From Aureimonas altamirensis (GTDB taxonomy: Bacteria; Pseudomonadota; Alphaproteobacteria; Rhizobiales; Rhizobiaceae): a stretch of DNA of 64,000 nucleotides. Positions within the stretch are counted from its first letter, which is position 1. Every line of letters starts with the position of its first letter. The stretch is from NCBI RefSeq assembly GCF_023702225.1, contig NZ_JAMQCO010000002.1, forward strand, positions 310,001 to 374,000, read 5' to 3'. The notes beneath the pieces were generated by a model that had not been told where the DNA came from, searched no databases, and was given only the letters and a program-made list of their open reading frames with translations. Made by a program: the position numbers and the translations under genes. Shown piece by piece: positions 9,051 through 18,898 of this stretch.

Positions 9051-11534
9051 TCAGAAGCGCGAGGAGAAGCCGAACGAGAACTCCTGCGTCCGGTCATAAT
9101 CTTCCTTGGCGATCGGGTAGGCATAGTTCACGCGGATCGGGCCGAAGGGCGACGCCCAGATCAGGCCGACGCCGGCCGAGGCGCGGATGTTGAAATCGTC
9201 ACCCACGACGCCCGGCTGGCTGGCGAACTCCGAACCCCAAAGCGAACCCGCATCGGCGAAGGCGGCGCCACGGAAGCCGAGATCACGCGAGACCAGCGGC
9301 AGCGGGAAGGTAACTTCGGCGCTGGCATTGGCGTAGTTCTCGCCGCCGATGGCGACGCTGTTGCTTCCCGGAATGACGTTGCCTGCGGCGTCGACCGCAA
9401 ACTGACGCGGTCCGAGACCCTGGTACTTGAAGCCGCGAACGATATCCTGGCCCTTGAAGAAATTGTCGAAGACGCGCAGGTCGTCGCCGAGCGCCGTGAC
9501 GTTGCCCGCCCCGCCGCTCAACTGGCCGATCACGTCATACTCTTCGTTCAGCAGCGAGAACCAAGAGGCCTTGCCCGTGGTGCGCAGGAACTCGGCATCG
9601 CCGCCCAGGCCCGCAACTTCCTGACCGGCCTGGATGAAGAAGCCGTCACGCGGATCGGTGCTGCTGTCCAGCGTATTGTAGGTCAGCGCATAGGACATCG
9701 ACGACGTCGTGTACGGGCTGTCGCAGATCGCCTGGTTGATGATGGACGAATTCGTGTAACGCGGCGCGTACTGGCCGATGAAGGTGGCCGGCGTGCCTGC
9801 GGCTGCTGCCGCCGCAGCGGCATTATCCCCATCCGCGCATGTCGTGTAGAAGAGATTGCCGAAGGCGTCGTACTGGCCGACACCCGTATCGTCGCCGAAG
9901 CGCTCTTCCTTGTAGTTGTAGGCGATCTGCGCCGTCAGGTTCTGCGTGAGGGGCGCCGCGATCCGCAGCGTGCCGCCGGTGCGCTCGATGTCGTAATCGG
10001 ACGAGGAGTTCTCGGTGCGGTAGATATCGAAGCCGGCCGCAAGACGACGCCCGAGGAAATAGGGCTCCGTGAACGACAGGTTGTAGTTGCGCGTATCCTC
10101 GCCGAAGCCGGCGGAGATGCGCACGAACTGACCGCGACCGAGGAAGTTGCGCTCGGTGATGCCGACTTCCGCGACGGGACCGGGGTTCTCACCGCCGGTC
10201 GTATAGCCGCCGCCGACCGAGAATTCACCGGTGGACTGCTCGACCACCTGGACGACGACGACGACGCGATCAGGCTCGCTGCCCGGAGCGGTCGAGACGT
10301 TGACGGTCTGGAAGAAACGCAGGGCCTCGAGCCGCTGGCGCGCACGCTGGACGAGCACCTGGTTGAAGGCGTCGCCTTCCGAAACGTCGAACTCGCGGCG
10401 GATGACGTAATCGCGCGTCTTGGTGTTGCCGCGGATCTCGATGCGCTCGACATAGGCGCGCGGCCCCTGGTCGATCACGTATTCGACGCCGATCGTGTTG
10501 TTGGTGAAGTCGCGGTCGCCGCGCGGCGTGACCTGGGCGAAGGCATATCCCTGGGCCGCCACGGCGTTGGTCAGGTTGACGAGCGTATTCTCGACCTTTT
10601 CCGCGCTGTAGACATTGCCCGGCTTGGTCTCGAGCTCGCCCTGCAGAGCCGCGGCGTCGATGCCGGGCACCGTGGAGTCGATGTTGACGTTGCCGAAGGT
10701 GTAGCGCTCACCCTCTTCCAGGGTGATCGTGATGAAGTACTGGTTCTTCGCGGCATCGAGCTCGGCAACCGAGGAGACGATACGGAAGTCGGCGAAACCG
10801 CGGTTGTAATAGAAGCGGCGAAGGGTCTCTTCGTCGGCGCGCAGACGATCCTCGTCGTAGATGTCGCTCTTCTGGAGGAAGCCAAACAGGCCGGTTTCAC
10901 GCAGCGAAATCACTTCCCTCAGGCGACGGTCGCCGAAGGCGTTGTTGCCCACGAAATTGATCTGCGCGATCCGGGTGCGGTCGCCCTCGACGATATCGAA
11001 CACCACGTTGACGCGGTTGCCGTCCGCCGGAATGGTGCGGACCGAAACCTGGGCGTCGCTGCGCCCCACGCGGGAATACACGCTGCGTATGGCGTCGACG
11101 TCGGCCTGCGCGGTGGAGGCGTTGTAGGCCGCGCGCGGCGCCGTCTGCACGACGGATTCGAGCTGCTCGTTCTTGACCTTGGAGTTGCCCTGGAAGACGA
11201 CCTCGTTGACGATCTGGTTCTCGTCGACCTGGACGATCATCGTGCCGCCCGACTGGCTGACGCGGACATCCGAGAACAGGCCGGTTGCGAACAGCCGCGT
11301 AACCACCTGGTCCATCTCTGCCGGGGTCACGTTCTGGCCCGGGCGGATCTGGCTGAGGTTGCGGACCGTGTCGGCATCGACGCGCGACGTGCCGCGCACC
11401 TCGATCCGGTTGACGACGGCCGCGTGCGCAGCGCTCATGACCCCGAGCTGGATACCGACAGTGGATGCCGTAAGGATCGTCGAGGAAAGCGCCGCCGCCG
11501 ACAAGGCGTTGAGAAGCTTCGAACCAGCCGTCAT
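9051..11534 (-). CDS. bamA: Outer membrane protein assembly factor BamA (Omp85)
   Basis: Central subunit of the BAM complex, which inserts beta-barrel proteins into the outer membrane. It has an N-terminal signal peptide ending near MSAAHA, five POTRA domains (VNRIEVRGTSRVDADTV onward) and a C-terminal 16-strand barrel. The barrel shows VRGFKYQGLGP (the VRGF/Y signature of Omp85 proteins) and GPIRVNYAYPIAKE, and the protein ends in the outer-membrane targeting aromatic FGFSSRF. A GTG at 11546 is in frame, but ATG 11534-11532 has AAAGGTGG eight bases upstream and is preferred, giving 827 residues. Confidence 0.96.
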   Translation of the reverse strand: MTAGSKLLNALSAAALSSTILTASTVGIQLGVMSAAHAAVVNRIEVRGTSRVDADTVRNLSQIRPGQNVTPAEMDQVVTRLFATGLFSDVRVSQSGGTMIVQVDENQIVNEVVFQGNSKVKNEQLESVVQTAPRAAYNASTAQADVDAIRSVYSRVGRSDAQVSVRTIPADGNRVNVVFDIVEGDRTRIAQINFVGNNAFGDRRLREVISLRETGLFGFLQKSDIYDEDRLRADEETLRRFYYNRGFADFRIVSSVAELDAAKNQYFITITLEEGERYTFGNVNIDSTVPGIDAAALQGELETKPGNVYSAEKVENTLVNLTNAVAAQGYAFAQVTPRGDRDFTNNTIGVEYVIDQGPRAYVERIEIRGNTKTRDYVIRREFDVSEGDAFNQVLVQRARQRLEALRFFQTVNVSTAPGSEPDRVVVVVQVVEQSTGEFSVGGGYTTGGENPGPVAEVGITERNFLGRGQFVRISAGFGEDTRNYNLSFTEPYFLGRRLAAGFDIYRTENSSSDYDIERTGGTLRIAAPLTQNLTAQIAYNYKEERFGDDTGVGQYDAFGNLFYTTCADGDNAAAAAAAAGTPATFIGQYAPRYTNSSIINQAICDSPYTTSSMSYALTYNTLDSSTDPRDGFFIQAGQEVAGLGGDAEFLRTTGKASWFSLLNEEYDVIGQLSGGAGNVTALGDDLRVFDNFFKGQDIVRGFKYQGLGPRQFAVDAAGNVIPGSNSVAIGGENYANASAEVTFPLPLVSRDLGFRGAAFADAGSLWGSEFASQPGVVGDDFNIRASAGVGLIWASPFGPIRVNYAYPIAKEDYDRTQEFSFGFSSRF

Positions 11535-11633
11535 AGGCCTAACCACCTTTATACTTCTGCCGAGCAGGACGCGTGACAGGATACGTCACATGCCTTGTAT
11601 CGGCTTTGCGGATGCGTTCAACCAGACTGGGCC

Positions 11634-11652
11634 TGAATCCGTTTAGGATTCA
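11634..11652. promoter_or_regulatory. Short perfect inverted repeat upstream of bamA
   Basis: TGAATCC (11634-11640), a five-base loop GTTTA, and GGATTCA (11646-11652). It lies in the 209-bp gap between the rseP stop and the bamA start, 100 bp before the bamA ATG. It has no T-run, so it may be an operator or leader hairpin. The function is unknown. Confidence 0.35.
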
Positions 11653-11743
11653 CGAAAGCGTTGCGAAATCGACACGGCAACGGCCCCGTATGGTTAACGA
11701 TCGGCAAACCCCCTGATGTCCCCTGACCCCTTGCGGCGCGGCT

Positions 11744-12883
11744 TCAGCCGAGCCGCAGGAGATCGTTCGAGAATGCGAATACCATGAGCCCCATTACAAG
11801 GACCAGCCCGATTCGGAAACCGATCTCCTGCGTGCGTTCGCTCAGCGGTTTCCCGCGGATCGCCTCGGCCGCGTAGAACAGGAGATGCCCCCCGTCCAGG
11901 ATGGGGATCGGCAGCAAATTCAGCAGGCCGATGGATATGGACAGCAGGGCCGCCATGTTGAGCAGCGTGGCAAAACCGAGGGTTGCCGCCTGACTCGACA
12001 TCTGCGCTATGCGGATCGGTCCGCCGATCTGGTCCACCGGCTGCGCTCCGCGGAACAGCCCGCCGATGAAATCCACCGTGCGCTCGGTGACGAACCAGGT
12101 TTGCGAGACGCCGAACTGCAGCGATTGCAGAACCGTCAGTTCCTCGACCCGAAAGGATGACGCGGCATTCGTCGCAACGATGCCGACGACCGGCATGGTA
12201 TATTCGTTACCGAACGGGTCGGTTTGCGTCCGCTCCTGCGGAGTTACGGTCAGGGGTACTTCCGAGCCGCCTCGCTCCACGACGACCGCGATGGGTATGT
12301 TGGCGCGCGAGGCGACATGGCGCTGGAAATCGCCGAAATAGGCGATGGCCTGCCCATCCGCGCTGACGATCCGGTCACCGGGCATTATACCGGCGGTTGC
12401 AGCCGGCGAATCTGCCTGCACTTCCGCCACGACCGGATCGCCCACGACACGCCCGTTGAAATAGGCCACCCCCGCGAAGATCGCGATGGCCAGGATGAAA
12501 TTGGCCACGGGCCCGGCCGCTACCGTCAAGGCGCGTCGCCCGACGCTTTTCGCGTGGAAAGCACCGCGACGCTCGGCATCGTCCATATGCTCCAGCGCAT
12601 CCCGGTCTGGCATGCTGCCGGCGTTCTCGTCGCCGAGGAACTTCACGTAGCCGCCCAGCGGAATCATGCAGAGCTTCCAGCGGGTGCCGTGCCGGTCGGT
12701 AAAGCCGACCAGTTCCTTTCCGAAGCCGACCGAAAAGGCCAGGATGCGGATGCCGCACCATCGGCCCACCAGGTAATGGCCGAGTTCGTGGAAGAAGACG
12801 ATGACCGTCAGGACGAAAAGAAACGGAACGATCTTGACGAGAGCGCTGTCCCAGACCGCACCGAGTGCGCCCGCTGCATCCAT
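11744..12883 (-). CDS. rseP: RIP metalloprotease RseP (site-2 protease)
   Basis: Intramembrane zinc metalloprotease that cleaves anti-sigma factors and remnant signal peptides in the inner membrane. The 379-residue protein has the zinc motif HELGH at residues 32-36 in the first membrane segment. A PDZ domain lies in the middle (ADSPAATAGIMPGDRIVSADG), and the second catalytic motif is NLLPIPILDGGHLLFY near the C-terminus. It lies between cdsA and bamA, the standard order, and the starting ATG is 37 bp from the cdsA stop. Confidence 0.96.
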   Translation of the reverse strand: MDAAGALGAVWDSALVKIVPFLFVLTVIVFFHELGHYLVGRWCGIRILAFSVGFGKELVGFTDRHGTRWKLCMIPLGGYVKFLGDENAGSMPDRDALEHMDDAERRGAFHAKSVGRRALTVAAGPVANFILAIAIFAGVAYFNGRVVGDPVVAEVQADSPAATAGIMPGDRIVSADGQAIAYFGDFQRHVASRANIPIAVVVERGGSEVPLTVTPQERTQTDPFGNEYTMPVVGIVATNAASSFRVEELTVLQSLQFGVSQTWFVTERTVDFIGGLFRGAQPVDQIGGPIRIAQMSSQAATLGFATLLNMAALLSISIGLLNLLPIPILDGGHLLFYAAEAIRGKPLSERTQEIGFRIGLVLVMGLMVFAFSNDLLRLG

Positions 12884-12919
12884 GACGTGCCTATCTCCAG
12901 ATGTAAGTGTGCAAAAGAC

Positions 12920-13771
12920 CTATAGGTGAAATATGGCGCGGGCGGGTTCTTCAAGCTCGCTTGCGAACAGGCCCGTGAGCCATAGGACGGCCGTGGCGAA
13001 GATGAGCGCGTCGATCCTGTCCATCAGGCCGCCATGGCCGGGGATCAGGCGGCCGGAATCCTTGACGCCGAAACGACGCTTCACCCAGGATTCGTAGAGA
13101 TCTCCTGCCTGCCCCACTGCCGACAGGACGGCCGAGAGCAACAGGATGCCGAAACCGACATCGCCGCTGACGAGATAGGTGTAGAGCCAGCCGGCCAGCA
13201 CGCCGGCGACGAGCCCGCCGACGGCGCCGGAAACCGTCTTCTTGGGCGAGACGAGCGGCATCAGCTTCGGCCCCCCGAACGTCCGCCCGCTGAAATAGGC
13301 GGCGATATCGGTGGACCAGACGACGCAGATGACCAGACCGAGCGCGGCCAGACCCTCGACGTCCTCGCCGCGCACCATACCCGGTGCAAGCCCTGCGATC
13401 GCGGCATAGACGAGGCCGCCGGCAACCCAGTCGGCGCGCTTCTCGCGCCGGTCGACGAAGGCGATGAAAATCGCCACGAATGCCACGATGGCAAGGGCCA
13501 GGAGTTCGAAATGGAACAGGAAGGCCAGAAGAGACAGGGCCAAGGCGTTCCGGGCGACGTCGAACAGCGGGCCGGAACGCTTGGCCCCGGTGATGCGCGC
13601 CCATTCGTCGAAGACGATGAAACCCGTTACGACGCACAGGATACGGAAGGGCAAGCCGCCCATGATGGCCAACGCCAGCACCGCCAGACCCAGGATGACG
13701 GCCGAAATCAGGCGCGGCTTAAGATCGCCCCAGGATTTCGCACGCAGGAACCGTCCGATCTCCAGGCCCAT
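12920..13771 (-). CDS. cdsA: Phosphatidate cytidylyltransferase
   Basis: Makes CDP-diacylglycerol from phosphatidate and CTP for phospholipid synthesis. The 283-residue membrane protein has several hydrophobic helices and the CTP-transferase signature near the C-terminus: VKRRFGVKDSGRLIPGHGG followed by LMDRID. Its start lies three bases after the uppS stop, indicating one transcript. The order uppS-cdsA-rseP-bamA is conserved. Confidence 0.95.
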   Translation of the reverse strand: MGLEIGRFLRAKSWGDLKPRLISAVILGLAVLALAIMGGLPFRILCVVTGFIVFDEWARITGAKRSGPLFDVARNALALSLLAFLFHFELLALAIVAFVAIFIAFVDRREKRADWVAGGLVYAAIAGLAPGMVRGEDVEGLAALGLVICVVWSTDIAAYFSGRTFGGPKLMPLVSPKKTVSGAVGGLVAGVLAGWLYTYLVSGDVGFGILLLSAVLSAVGQAGDLYESWVKRRFGVKDSGRLIPGHGGLMDRIDALIFATAVLWLTGLFASELEEPARAIFHL

Positions 13772-13774
13772 CGA

Positions 13775-14491
13775 TCAGGACGCGATCTCTTGCGACACGG
13801 CGCCGAAGCGACGATCACGCGAGGCATATTCATCCAGCGCGCCCTGCAGGGCGGCACGGTCGAAATCGGGCCAGAGGCATGGCAGAAAAACCAGTTCGGC
13901 ATAGGCCGACTGCCAGAGGAGGAAGTTGGACAGCCTCTGCTCGCCGCTCGTGCGGATGATGAGATCGAGTTCGGGCAGCCCCGCCGTGTCCATGTGGGCG
14001 TCCATCGCCGAGGCGTCGACATCCTCACTGCGCAGTTCGCCTGCGGCGACGCGCTCGGCGATGCGCCGCGCGGCCCGTGCGATCTCGTCGCGCGCGCCGT
14101 AATTGAAGGCGATCACCAGTGTTGTCCCGGTATTGCCGCGCGTCAGGCTTTCGGCCTCTTCCAAAAGGCCGAGGATATCGCTCGGGAGGTTGTCGCGGGC
14201 GCCGATGATGCGCACCCGGACGCCTTCGCGATGCAGTTCCGCAAGGTCGCGCCGGATGAAGATCTTCAGCAGCGACATCAATTCGCTGACTTCGTCCTGC
14301 GGCCGTCGCCAGTTTTCCGACGAGAAGGCGAAGAGCGTCAGAACCTCGATTCCGAGTTGACCGACCGCACGTACGGCATCGCGCAGAGCTTCCACCCCAC
14401 GGCGGTGCCCCATGGTCCGCGGCAGGCCGCGGGCCTTCGCCCAGCGGCCGTTACCGTCCATGATGATCGCGATATGTCGGGGGTGCCGCAC
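13775..14491 (-). CDS. uppS: Isoprenyl transferase (undecaprenyl diphosphate synthase)
   Basis: Cis-prenyltransferase that builds the C55 lipid carrier for peptidoglycan and polysaccharide synthesis. The 238-residue protein shows [14 protein letters not shown] (catalytic Asp12, diphosphate-binding GNGR), the [11 protein letters not shown] motif and a C-terminal [23 protein letters not shown] 14491 was chosen because the conserved opening [10 protein letters not shown] begins at residue 6, as is usual for the family. The gap to frr is 38 bp. Confidence 0.96.
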   Translation of the reverse strand: MRHPRHIAIIMDGNGRWAKARGLPRTMGHRRGVEALRDAVRAVGQLGIEVLTLFAFSSENWRRPQDEVSELMSLLKIFIRRDLAELHREGVRVRIIGARDNLPSDILGLLEEAESLTRGNTGTTLVIAFNYGARDEIARAARRIAERVAAGELRSEDVDASAMDAHMDTAGLPELDLIIRTSGEQRLSNFLLWQSAYAELVFLPCLWPDFDRAALQGALDEYASRDRRFGAVSQEIAS

Positions 14492-14529
14492 GTCGACCTG
14501 CCTTCCTTTCGAATCCAGCCGGCGCCCGG

Positions 14530-15087
14530 TCAGACCTGCATGATCTCGCCTTCCTTGGCGACCAGCAGCTTGTCGATCTCCGATACGGTGTCGTCGGTCA
14601 TCTTCTGGACCTTGTCCGACGTCTGGCGGCTTTCATCCTGCCCGATGTCGCCGTCCTTCTCCATCTTCTTCAAGGCATCCATCCCGTCGCGGCGCACGTG
14701 GCGCGCGGCGACGCGGGCATTCTCGGCATATTGATGCGCAACCTTGACCAGTTCCTTGCGGCGCTGCTCGTTCAGCTCTGGCAGCGGGATCCGCAGGGTC
14801 GTGCCGTCGGTAATCGGGTTGAGGCCCAGATTGCTGTCGCGGATGGCGCGCTCGACCGCGCCGACCATCGACTTGTCCCATACGGACACAGCGATCATGC
14901 GGGCTTCCGGCACCGTGACGTTGGCCACCTGGTTGATCGGCATCGAGGATCCGTAGGCGTCGACTGTGATGGGATCGAGCAGGTTGGCGGAGGCCCGTCC
15001 CGTACGAAGTCCGGCAAGATCGCTCTTGAAGGCGCTCACGGCTCCATCCATGCGGCGCTTGATTTCATTGACGTCGAAGTCGGCCAT
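14530..15087 (-). CDS. frr: Ribosome recycling factor
   Basis: Releases ribosomes from mRNA after termination, together with EF-G. The 185-residue product matches the standard length: [17 protein letters not shown], then [20 protein letters not shown] and the C-terminal helical [16 protein letters not shown]. The open frame extends into pyrH as a shadow. ATG 15087-15085 has AAAGAGGAC (in TTTCAAAAGAGGACAGAAC) as ribosome-binding site, so this start is firm. It sits between pyrH and uppS, as in most proteobacteria. Confidence 0.97.
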   Translation of the reverse strand: MADFDVNEIKRRMDGAVSAFKSDLAGLRTGRASANLLDPITVDAYGSSMPINQVANVTVPEARMIAVSVWDKSMVGAVERAIRDSNLGLNPITDGTTLRIPLPELNEQRRKELVKVAHQYAENARVAARHVRRDGMDALKKMEKDGDIGQDESRQTSDKVQKMTDDTVSEIDKLLVAKEGEIMQV

Positions 15088-15124
15088 GTTCTGTCCTCTT
15101 TTGAAACTGTGTTCGGGCGGCGCG

Positions 15125-15856
15125 TCAGTCGGACACGATCGTCGCGCGCCCCTGCCCGGACAGGATCCGGGCGAATTCGCCGTCTTCGTGGATCGAGAAG
15201 ACCACGATCGGGATATGGTTTTCCCGCGCCAGCGCCACGGCCGCGATATCCATGACCGCAAGCCCCTTCTGCAGGACTTCGTCGTGCGTCAGCGTCTCGA
15301 AGCGCTCGGCATCGGGATAGAGCTTCGGGTCGGCGCTGTAGATGCCGTCGACCTGCGTGCCCTTGAACAGCGCCTCCACGCCCATCTCGGCGGCGCGCAG
15401 GGCGGCTGCGGAATCGGTGGTGAAGAAGGGGTTGCCCGTCCCGCCTGCGAAGATCACCACCCGGCCGGCCTGCGCGTGGGCCAGCGCCGCCCTCTGCGAG
15501 AAGCTTTCGCATATCTCCGGCATGGCGATGGCCGATAGCACGATCGCGTCCACGCCGATCTTGGTAAGGGAGGTCCGCAACGCCAGGGCGTTGATGACGG
15601 TGGCGAGCATGCCCATGTGGTCGCCAGTGACGCGGTCGCCGCCCTTGGAGGCCACGGCGACGCCGCGAAAGATATTGCCGCCGCCGATGACGACGGAGAT
15701 CCTGACGCCGAGTTCGCGCACCTGGCGGATGTCGGCCGCGATCCTGTCCGCGACGGCGACGTCGATGCCGAAGCCCTGCGCGCCCATGAGCGCTTCGCCG
15801 GATACTTTCAGAAGTACGCTTTTGTAACGCAAGGTCAGTCTTCCCTGTCGAGCCAT
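15125..15856 (-). CDS. pyrH: Uridylate kinase (UMP kinase)
   Basis: Hexameric amino-acid-kinase-fold enzyme that makes UDP from UMP. The 243-residue product has [26 protein letters not shown], the UMP/ATP region [20 protein letters not shown] and DGIYSADPK. The frame continues upstream as a shadow. ATG 15856-15854 ([13 protein letters not shown]) fits the family length. Its ribosome-binding site is weak (GGTCGGACC), so a nearby alternative start cannot be excluded. It lies downstream of tsf, separated by a hairpin. Confidence 0.95.
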   Translation of the reverse strand: MARQGRLTLRYKSVLLKVSGEALMGAQGFGIDVAVADRIAADIRQVRELGVRISVVIGGGNIFRGVAVASKGGDRVTGDHMGMLATVINALALRTSLTKIGVDAIVLSAIAMPEICESFSQRAALAHAQAGRVVIFAGGTGNPFFTTDSAAALRAAEMGVEALFKGTQVDGIYSADPKLYPDAERFETLTHDEVLQKGLAVMDIAAVALARENHIPIVVFSIHEDGEFARILSGQGRATIVSD

Positions 15857-15942
15857 GGTCCGACCGTCACGGACCGTCGGCGGAAAGCGATTTTCCGGCC
15901 CCGGACCTGACAGCGCGACGTAACGTCGGCTTGCGATACAGG

Positions 15943-15973
15943 AAGGGCGTCCACTTGCCAAGCGGACGCCCTT
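15943..15973 (-). terminator. Hairpin between tsf and pyrH (candidate terminator or attenuator)
   Basis: A 10-bp perfect stem, AAGGGCGTCC (15943-15952) with GGACGCCCTT (15964-15973), has an 11-base loop. It lies 25 bp after the tsf stop and 87 bp before the pyrH ATG. On the minus strand only two U residues close the stem, so termination is probably partial. It likely sets the rpsB-tsf to pyrH ratio. Confidence 0.6.
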
Positions 15974-15997
15974 TCAATCCACATTCGTGACGGTCGA

Positions 15998-16924
15998 TTA
16001 CTTCTTGCCGGCCGCGGCGGCGACTTCTGCGGCGAAGTCGCTTTCTTCACGCTCGATCCCCTCGCCCAGCGCGAAGCGGACGAAGCCGGTGATGCGCGCC
16101 GGGGCGCCAAACGATCCTTCGGCCTGCTTGAGCGCGGCGCCGACGGTCAGGTCGGGGTTGATGACGAACGCCTGGCTCGTCAGCACGACCTCTTCGAAGA
16201 ACTTGCGCATGCGGCCTTCGACCATCTTCTCGATGATGTTCTCGGGCTTGCCGGACTGGCGCGACTGATCGATGAAGATCGCGCGCTCGCGCTCGACGGT
16301 CGCGCTGTCGACCTCGTCGTTGCTGAGGGCAAGCGGGTTCGTCGCGGCGACGTGCATCGCCACCTGGCGACCGAACTGCGTGAGCGCGGCCTTGTCGCCA
16401 TCCGACTCGATGGCCACGAGAACGCCGAGCTTGCCGAGGCCGTCTGCGACCTGGTTGTGGATGTAGGTCGCGACGACGCCGTTGGATACGCTCAGCATCG
16501 CGGTGCGGCGCAGGCCCAGATTTTCGCCGATGGTGGCGACCGCATCCTTGACGGTGTCGGAGACCGACTTGCCGCTTCCCGGCATCGTCGCGGAAGCGAC
16601 GGCCTCGGTGGAGCCGTCGGTGGAAAGACCAACCTCGGCAATGTCGCGCACCAGCGCCTGGAAGGCATCGTTACGGGCGACGAAGTCCGTCTCGGAGTTG
16701 ACTTCCGCGACGATGGCCTTGTTGTCCCCGGCGGCAACGCCGACGAGGCCCTCGGCAGCCGTGCGGCCGGCCTTCTTGTCGGCCTTGGCGATGCCCTTTG
16801 CGCGCAGCCAGTCGATGGCGGCTTCCATGTCGCCATTGGTCTCGGCAAGAGCGGTCTTGCAGTCCATCATGCCCGCGCCGGTCTTCTCGCGCAGTTCCTT
16901 CACCATCGAGGCGGTAATTGTCAT
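15998..16924 (-). CDS. tsf: Translation elongation factor Ts
   Basis: Guanine-nucleotide exchange factor for EF-Tu. The 308-residue protein has the N-terminal UBA-like domain ([19 protein letters not shown]), the signature [19 protein letters not shown] and [10 protein letters not shown], and the C-terminal dimerisation domain. ATG 16924 is preceded by AAAGGC. It forms the usual rpsB-tsf pair with a hairpin in between. Confidence 0.97.
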   Translation of the reverse strand: MTITASMVKELREKTGAGMMDCKTALAETNGDMEAAIDWLRAKGIAKADKKAGRTAAEGLVGVAAGDNKAIVAEVNSETDFVARNDAFQALVRDIAEVGLSTDGSTEAVASATMPGSGKSVSDTVKDAVATIGENLGLRRTAMLSVSNGVVATYIHNQVADGLGKLGVLVAIESDGDKAALTQFGRQVAMHVAATNPLALSNDEVDSATVERERAIFIDQSRQSGKPENIIEKMVEGRMRKFFEEVVLTSQAFVINPDLTVGAALKQAEGSFGAPARITGFVRFALGEGIEREESDFAAEVAAAAGKK

Positions 16925-16947
16925 AGATAAAGCCTTTGGAAACAGAC

Positions 16948-16978
16948 GGGCGCACCGCTCCGGCTGGAAGGTGCGCCC
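16948..16978 (-). terminator. rpsB-tsf intergenic hairpin
   Basis: GGGCGCACC (16948-16956) pairs perfectly with GGTGCGCCC (16970-16978) around a 13-base loop, giving a 9-bp G+C-rich stem. It lies in the 113-bp gap between the rpsB stop and the tsf start. There is no T-run on the minus strand. Position and structure suggest an attenuator or mRNA-stabilising element inside the operon. Confidence 0.55.
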
Positions 16979-17037
16979 CTAAGATGACGCCCGGATAACA
17001 GGCGCCATCGATTGAGAACATCAGGAGCCGGCGCTTA

Positions 17038-17826
17038 TCAAGCAGCGGCGCTCTGTTCGCCGGTCTCGGCCTCGTCGGCAGCGGCCGTCTCTTCCGGAGC
17101 GGTTTCCATCGCACCGACATCCACGCCCATGGCGCCCTGCTGGCGGGCGATGCCGTCGACCGCCGCGCGTGCGATGAGGTCGCAATACAGCGCGATGGCG
17201 CGCGATGCGTCGTCATTGCCCGGGATCGGGAAATCGATACGGGAAGGATCGCTGTTGGAATCGACGACGGCGACGACCGGGATGTTGAGGCGCTTGGCCT
17301 CGTCGATCGCGATCGCTTCCTTGTTGGTGTCGACGATGAAGATCAGGTCCGGAACGCCACCCATGTCCTTGATGCCGCCCAGCGCGCGGTCGAGCTTGTC
17401 GCGCTCGCGCTGCAGGGTCAGGCGCTCCTTCTTGGTGAAGCCCTGGGCCTCGCCGGACAGGATCTCGTCGAGCTTGCGCAGACGCTGGATGGAGTTGGAG
17501 ATCGTCTTCCAGTTGGTCAGCATGCCGCCGAGCCAGCGCGCGTTGACGTAATACTGGGCCGAACGGTTGGCGGCATCGGCCACCAGCTCGGAAGCCTGGC
17601 GCTTGGTACCGACGAACAGCACGCGGCCGCCGCGGGCGACCGTGTCGGACACCGTCTGCAGCGCCTTGTGCAGCATCGGCACCGTCTGCGACAGATCCAG
17701 GATGTGGATGTTGTTGCGCGCGCCGAAGATGTAAGGAGCCATGCGCGGGTTCCAGCGGTGGGTCTGGTGCCCGAAGTGAACGCCGGCTTCGAGAAGCTGG
17801 CGCATGGAATAATCTGGCAAAGCCAT
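17038..17826 (-). CDS. rpsB: 30S ribosomal protein S2
   Basis: Small-subunit ribosomal protein that joins late in assembly and contacts S1. The 262-residue protein opens with [20 protein letters not shown] and contains [12 protein letters not shown] and the second signature [16 protein letters not shown]. The C-terminal tail is acidic and Ala-rich ([18 protein letters not shown]), a common alphaproteobacterial extension. It is first in the rpsB-tsf transcript. Confidence 0.97.
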   Translation of the reverse strand: MALPDYSMRQLLEAGVHFGHQTHRWNPRMAPYIFGARNNIHILDLSQTVPMLHKALQTVSDTVARGGRVLFVGTKRQASELVADAANRSAQYYVNARWLGGMLTNWKTISNSIQRLRKLDEILSGEAQGFTKKERLTLQRERDKLDRALGGIKDMGGVPDLIFIVDTNKEAIAIDEAKRLNIPVVAVVDSNSDPSRIDFPIPGNDDASRAIALYCDLIARAAVDGIARQQGAMGVDVGAMETAPEETAAADEAETGEQSAAA

Positions 17827-17940
17827 GTCGATCTATCCTTTTGACCGGTTTAACCTCCACGGATCGAAGCGGATGAACCGCCACCGGAGGGAGCCGCCGC
17901 GTCGCGACAGAACCCGATATCCGTGTGTGGAATAGCGCGG

Positions 17941-17969
17941 CGCATACAACATGGCGGCTGCAAAGGCAA
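17941..17969 (-). promoter_or_regulatory. Candidate sigma-70-type promoter for rpsB-tsf
   Basis: Read on the minus strand, TTGCCT (17969-17964) and TATGCG (17946-17941) are spaced by exactly 17 bases, about 115 bp upstream of the rpsB ATG. The match to consensus is moderate. The long leader that follows could hold the autoregulatory S2-binding structure known in other bacteria, but I could not define it. Confidence 0.4.
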
Positions 17970-18014
17970 GCCGAACGACACAATCACCGCTTTGAAACGA
18001 CGCCGAAACCGCCC

Positions 18015-18869
18015 TTATTCGCAGTCCGGCGACGACAGATATTTAAGGTTGGCGAGGTCGCCTTTCAACTCATAGGCGCCGAAATCCAGCAGCATCTGGT
18101 CCGACACGCCGTTTTCGTAAAGTCGGTAGCGTGCACGGAAAACGGGTTGCCCATCCCCGTCGGAATCGCTGTTGAAGTAGGATTCGTCGATCATCCATGA
18201 TTGGAGGCCGGCCAGTTCCTCGCCCGTCCGGCCGCCCTCCGCCGGCGGCGTGCCTTCCTTGACGGGCAGGATGACGGAGGTGGTCGTCAGAAGCTTCTCG
18301 GCCTCGGGGTCCCCATCGAACAGGCGCGCCTCGAAGAAGCGGGTTCCCTTTCGGCCCTGGTTGATGAGCTCTTCGGTATGGCTCAGCGGAAAGCGCGACA
18401 GCGGAAGCTTGAAACCCCGACTGACAGGCTCCTGGAGCGTGACATCGGTACCGTCGGGCGCATTGACGGCGGCGCCCTTCACGGCCCCCTGGTCGAGCCC
18501 GTCGACGAAGGTCGTCGTCTCGAACGAGAATTCCTTTCCGAAGGCCTTCTCCGTGGACCGCGTGCGCTGGTCCGTCAGGGTCATCTCGCCGTCCTTGTGG
18601 AAGCGTGCCGCGAAACGATAGTCGAGGTCGTAGTCGCCGCAGGCCCTGGCATTGAGCGTGAAGGCGATGCGGCCTTCGACCGCCAGTATATCTTCCGTCT
18701 GCCCGGCCAGCGACAGGTCGTAGACGGCCTGATGGGGGCGGAGCGGCGCGGCTTCTGCCGGCAGGCAGACCGCCAGGACGGCCAAGGCCGCGATGCCGAT
18801 AAGGGCTCTGTTGTCGATGCTCGGCAAAACCTTCGATCCCCTTGCCTTATTGGACGCGCCGTTGGACAT
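18015..18869 (-). CDS. eipB: Cell-envelope integrity protein EipB (DUF1849)
   Basis: Periplasmic beta-spiral protein required for envelope integrity in Brucella and relatives. The product has a hydrophobic signal segment (IGIAALAVLAVCLPAEA), then LRPHQAVYDLSLAG. The two conserved cysteines that form the family's disulfide are both present: one in LNARACGDYDLDYRF and one as the next-to-last residue (SSPDCE). ATG 18869-18867 (MSNGASNK) leaves about 20 residues before the signal segment, so the true start may be internal. It is divergent from ridA, with 29 bp between the chosen start codons. Confidence 0.85.
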   Translation of the reverse strand: MSNGASNKARGSKVLPSIDNRALIGIAALAVLAVCLPAEAAPLRPHQAVYDLSLAGQTEDILAVEGRIAFTLNARACGDYDLDYRFAARFHKDGEMTLTDQRTRSTEKAFGKEFSFETTTFVDGLDQGAVKGAAVNAPDGTDVTLQEPVSRGFKLPLSRFPLSHTEELINQGRKGTRFFEARLFDGDPEAEKLLTTTSVILPVKEGTPPAEGGRTGEELAGLQSWMIDESYFNSDSDGDGQPVFRARYRLYENGVSDQMLLDFGAYELKGDLANLKYLSSPDCE

Positions 18870-18898
18870 TCGCCCCGCAACATGCAGTCGGAGTATCC

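Noticed and set aside
8127-11576. Plus-strand open frame of about 1149 codons opposite lpxD and bamA
   Set aside because: It is an antisense shadow produced by the strong codon bias of bamA and lpxD, which are certain on the minus strand. The product is repetitive in Asp/Val/Ala/Arg with no domain.
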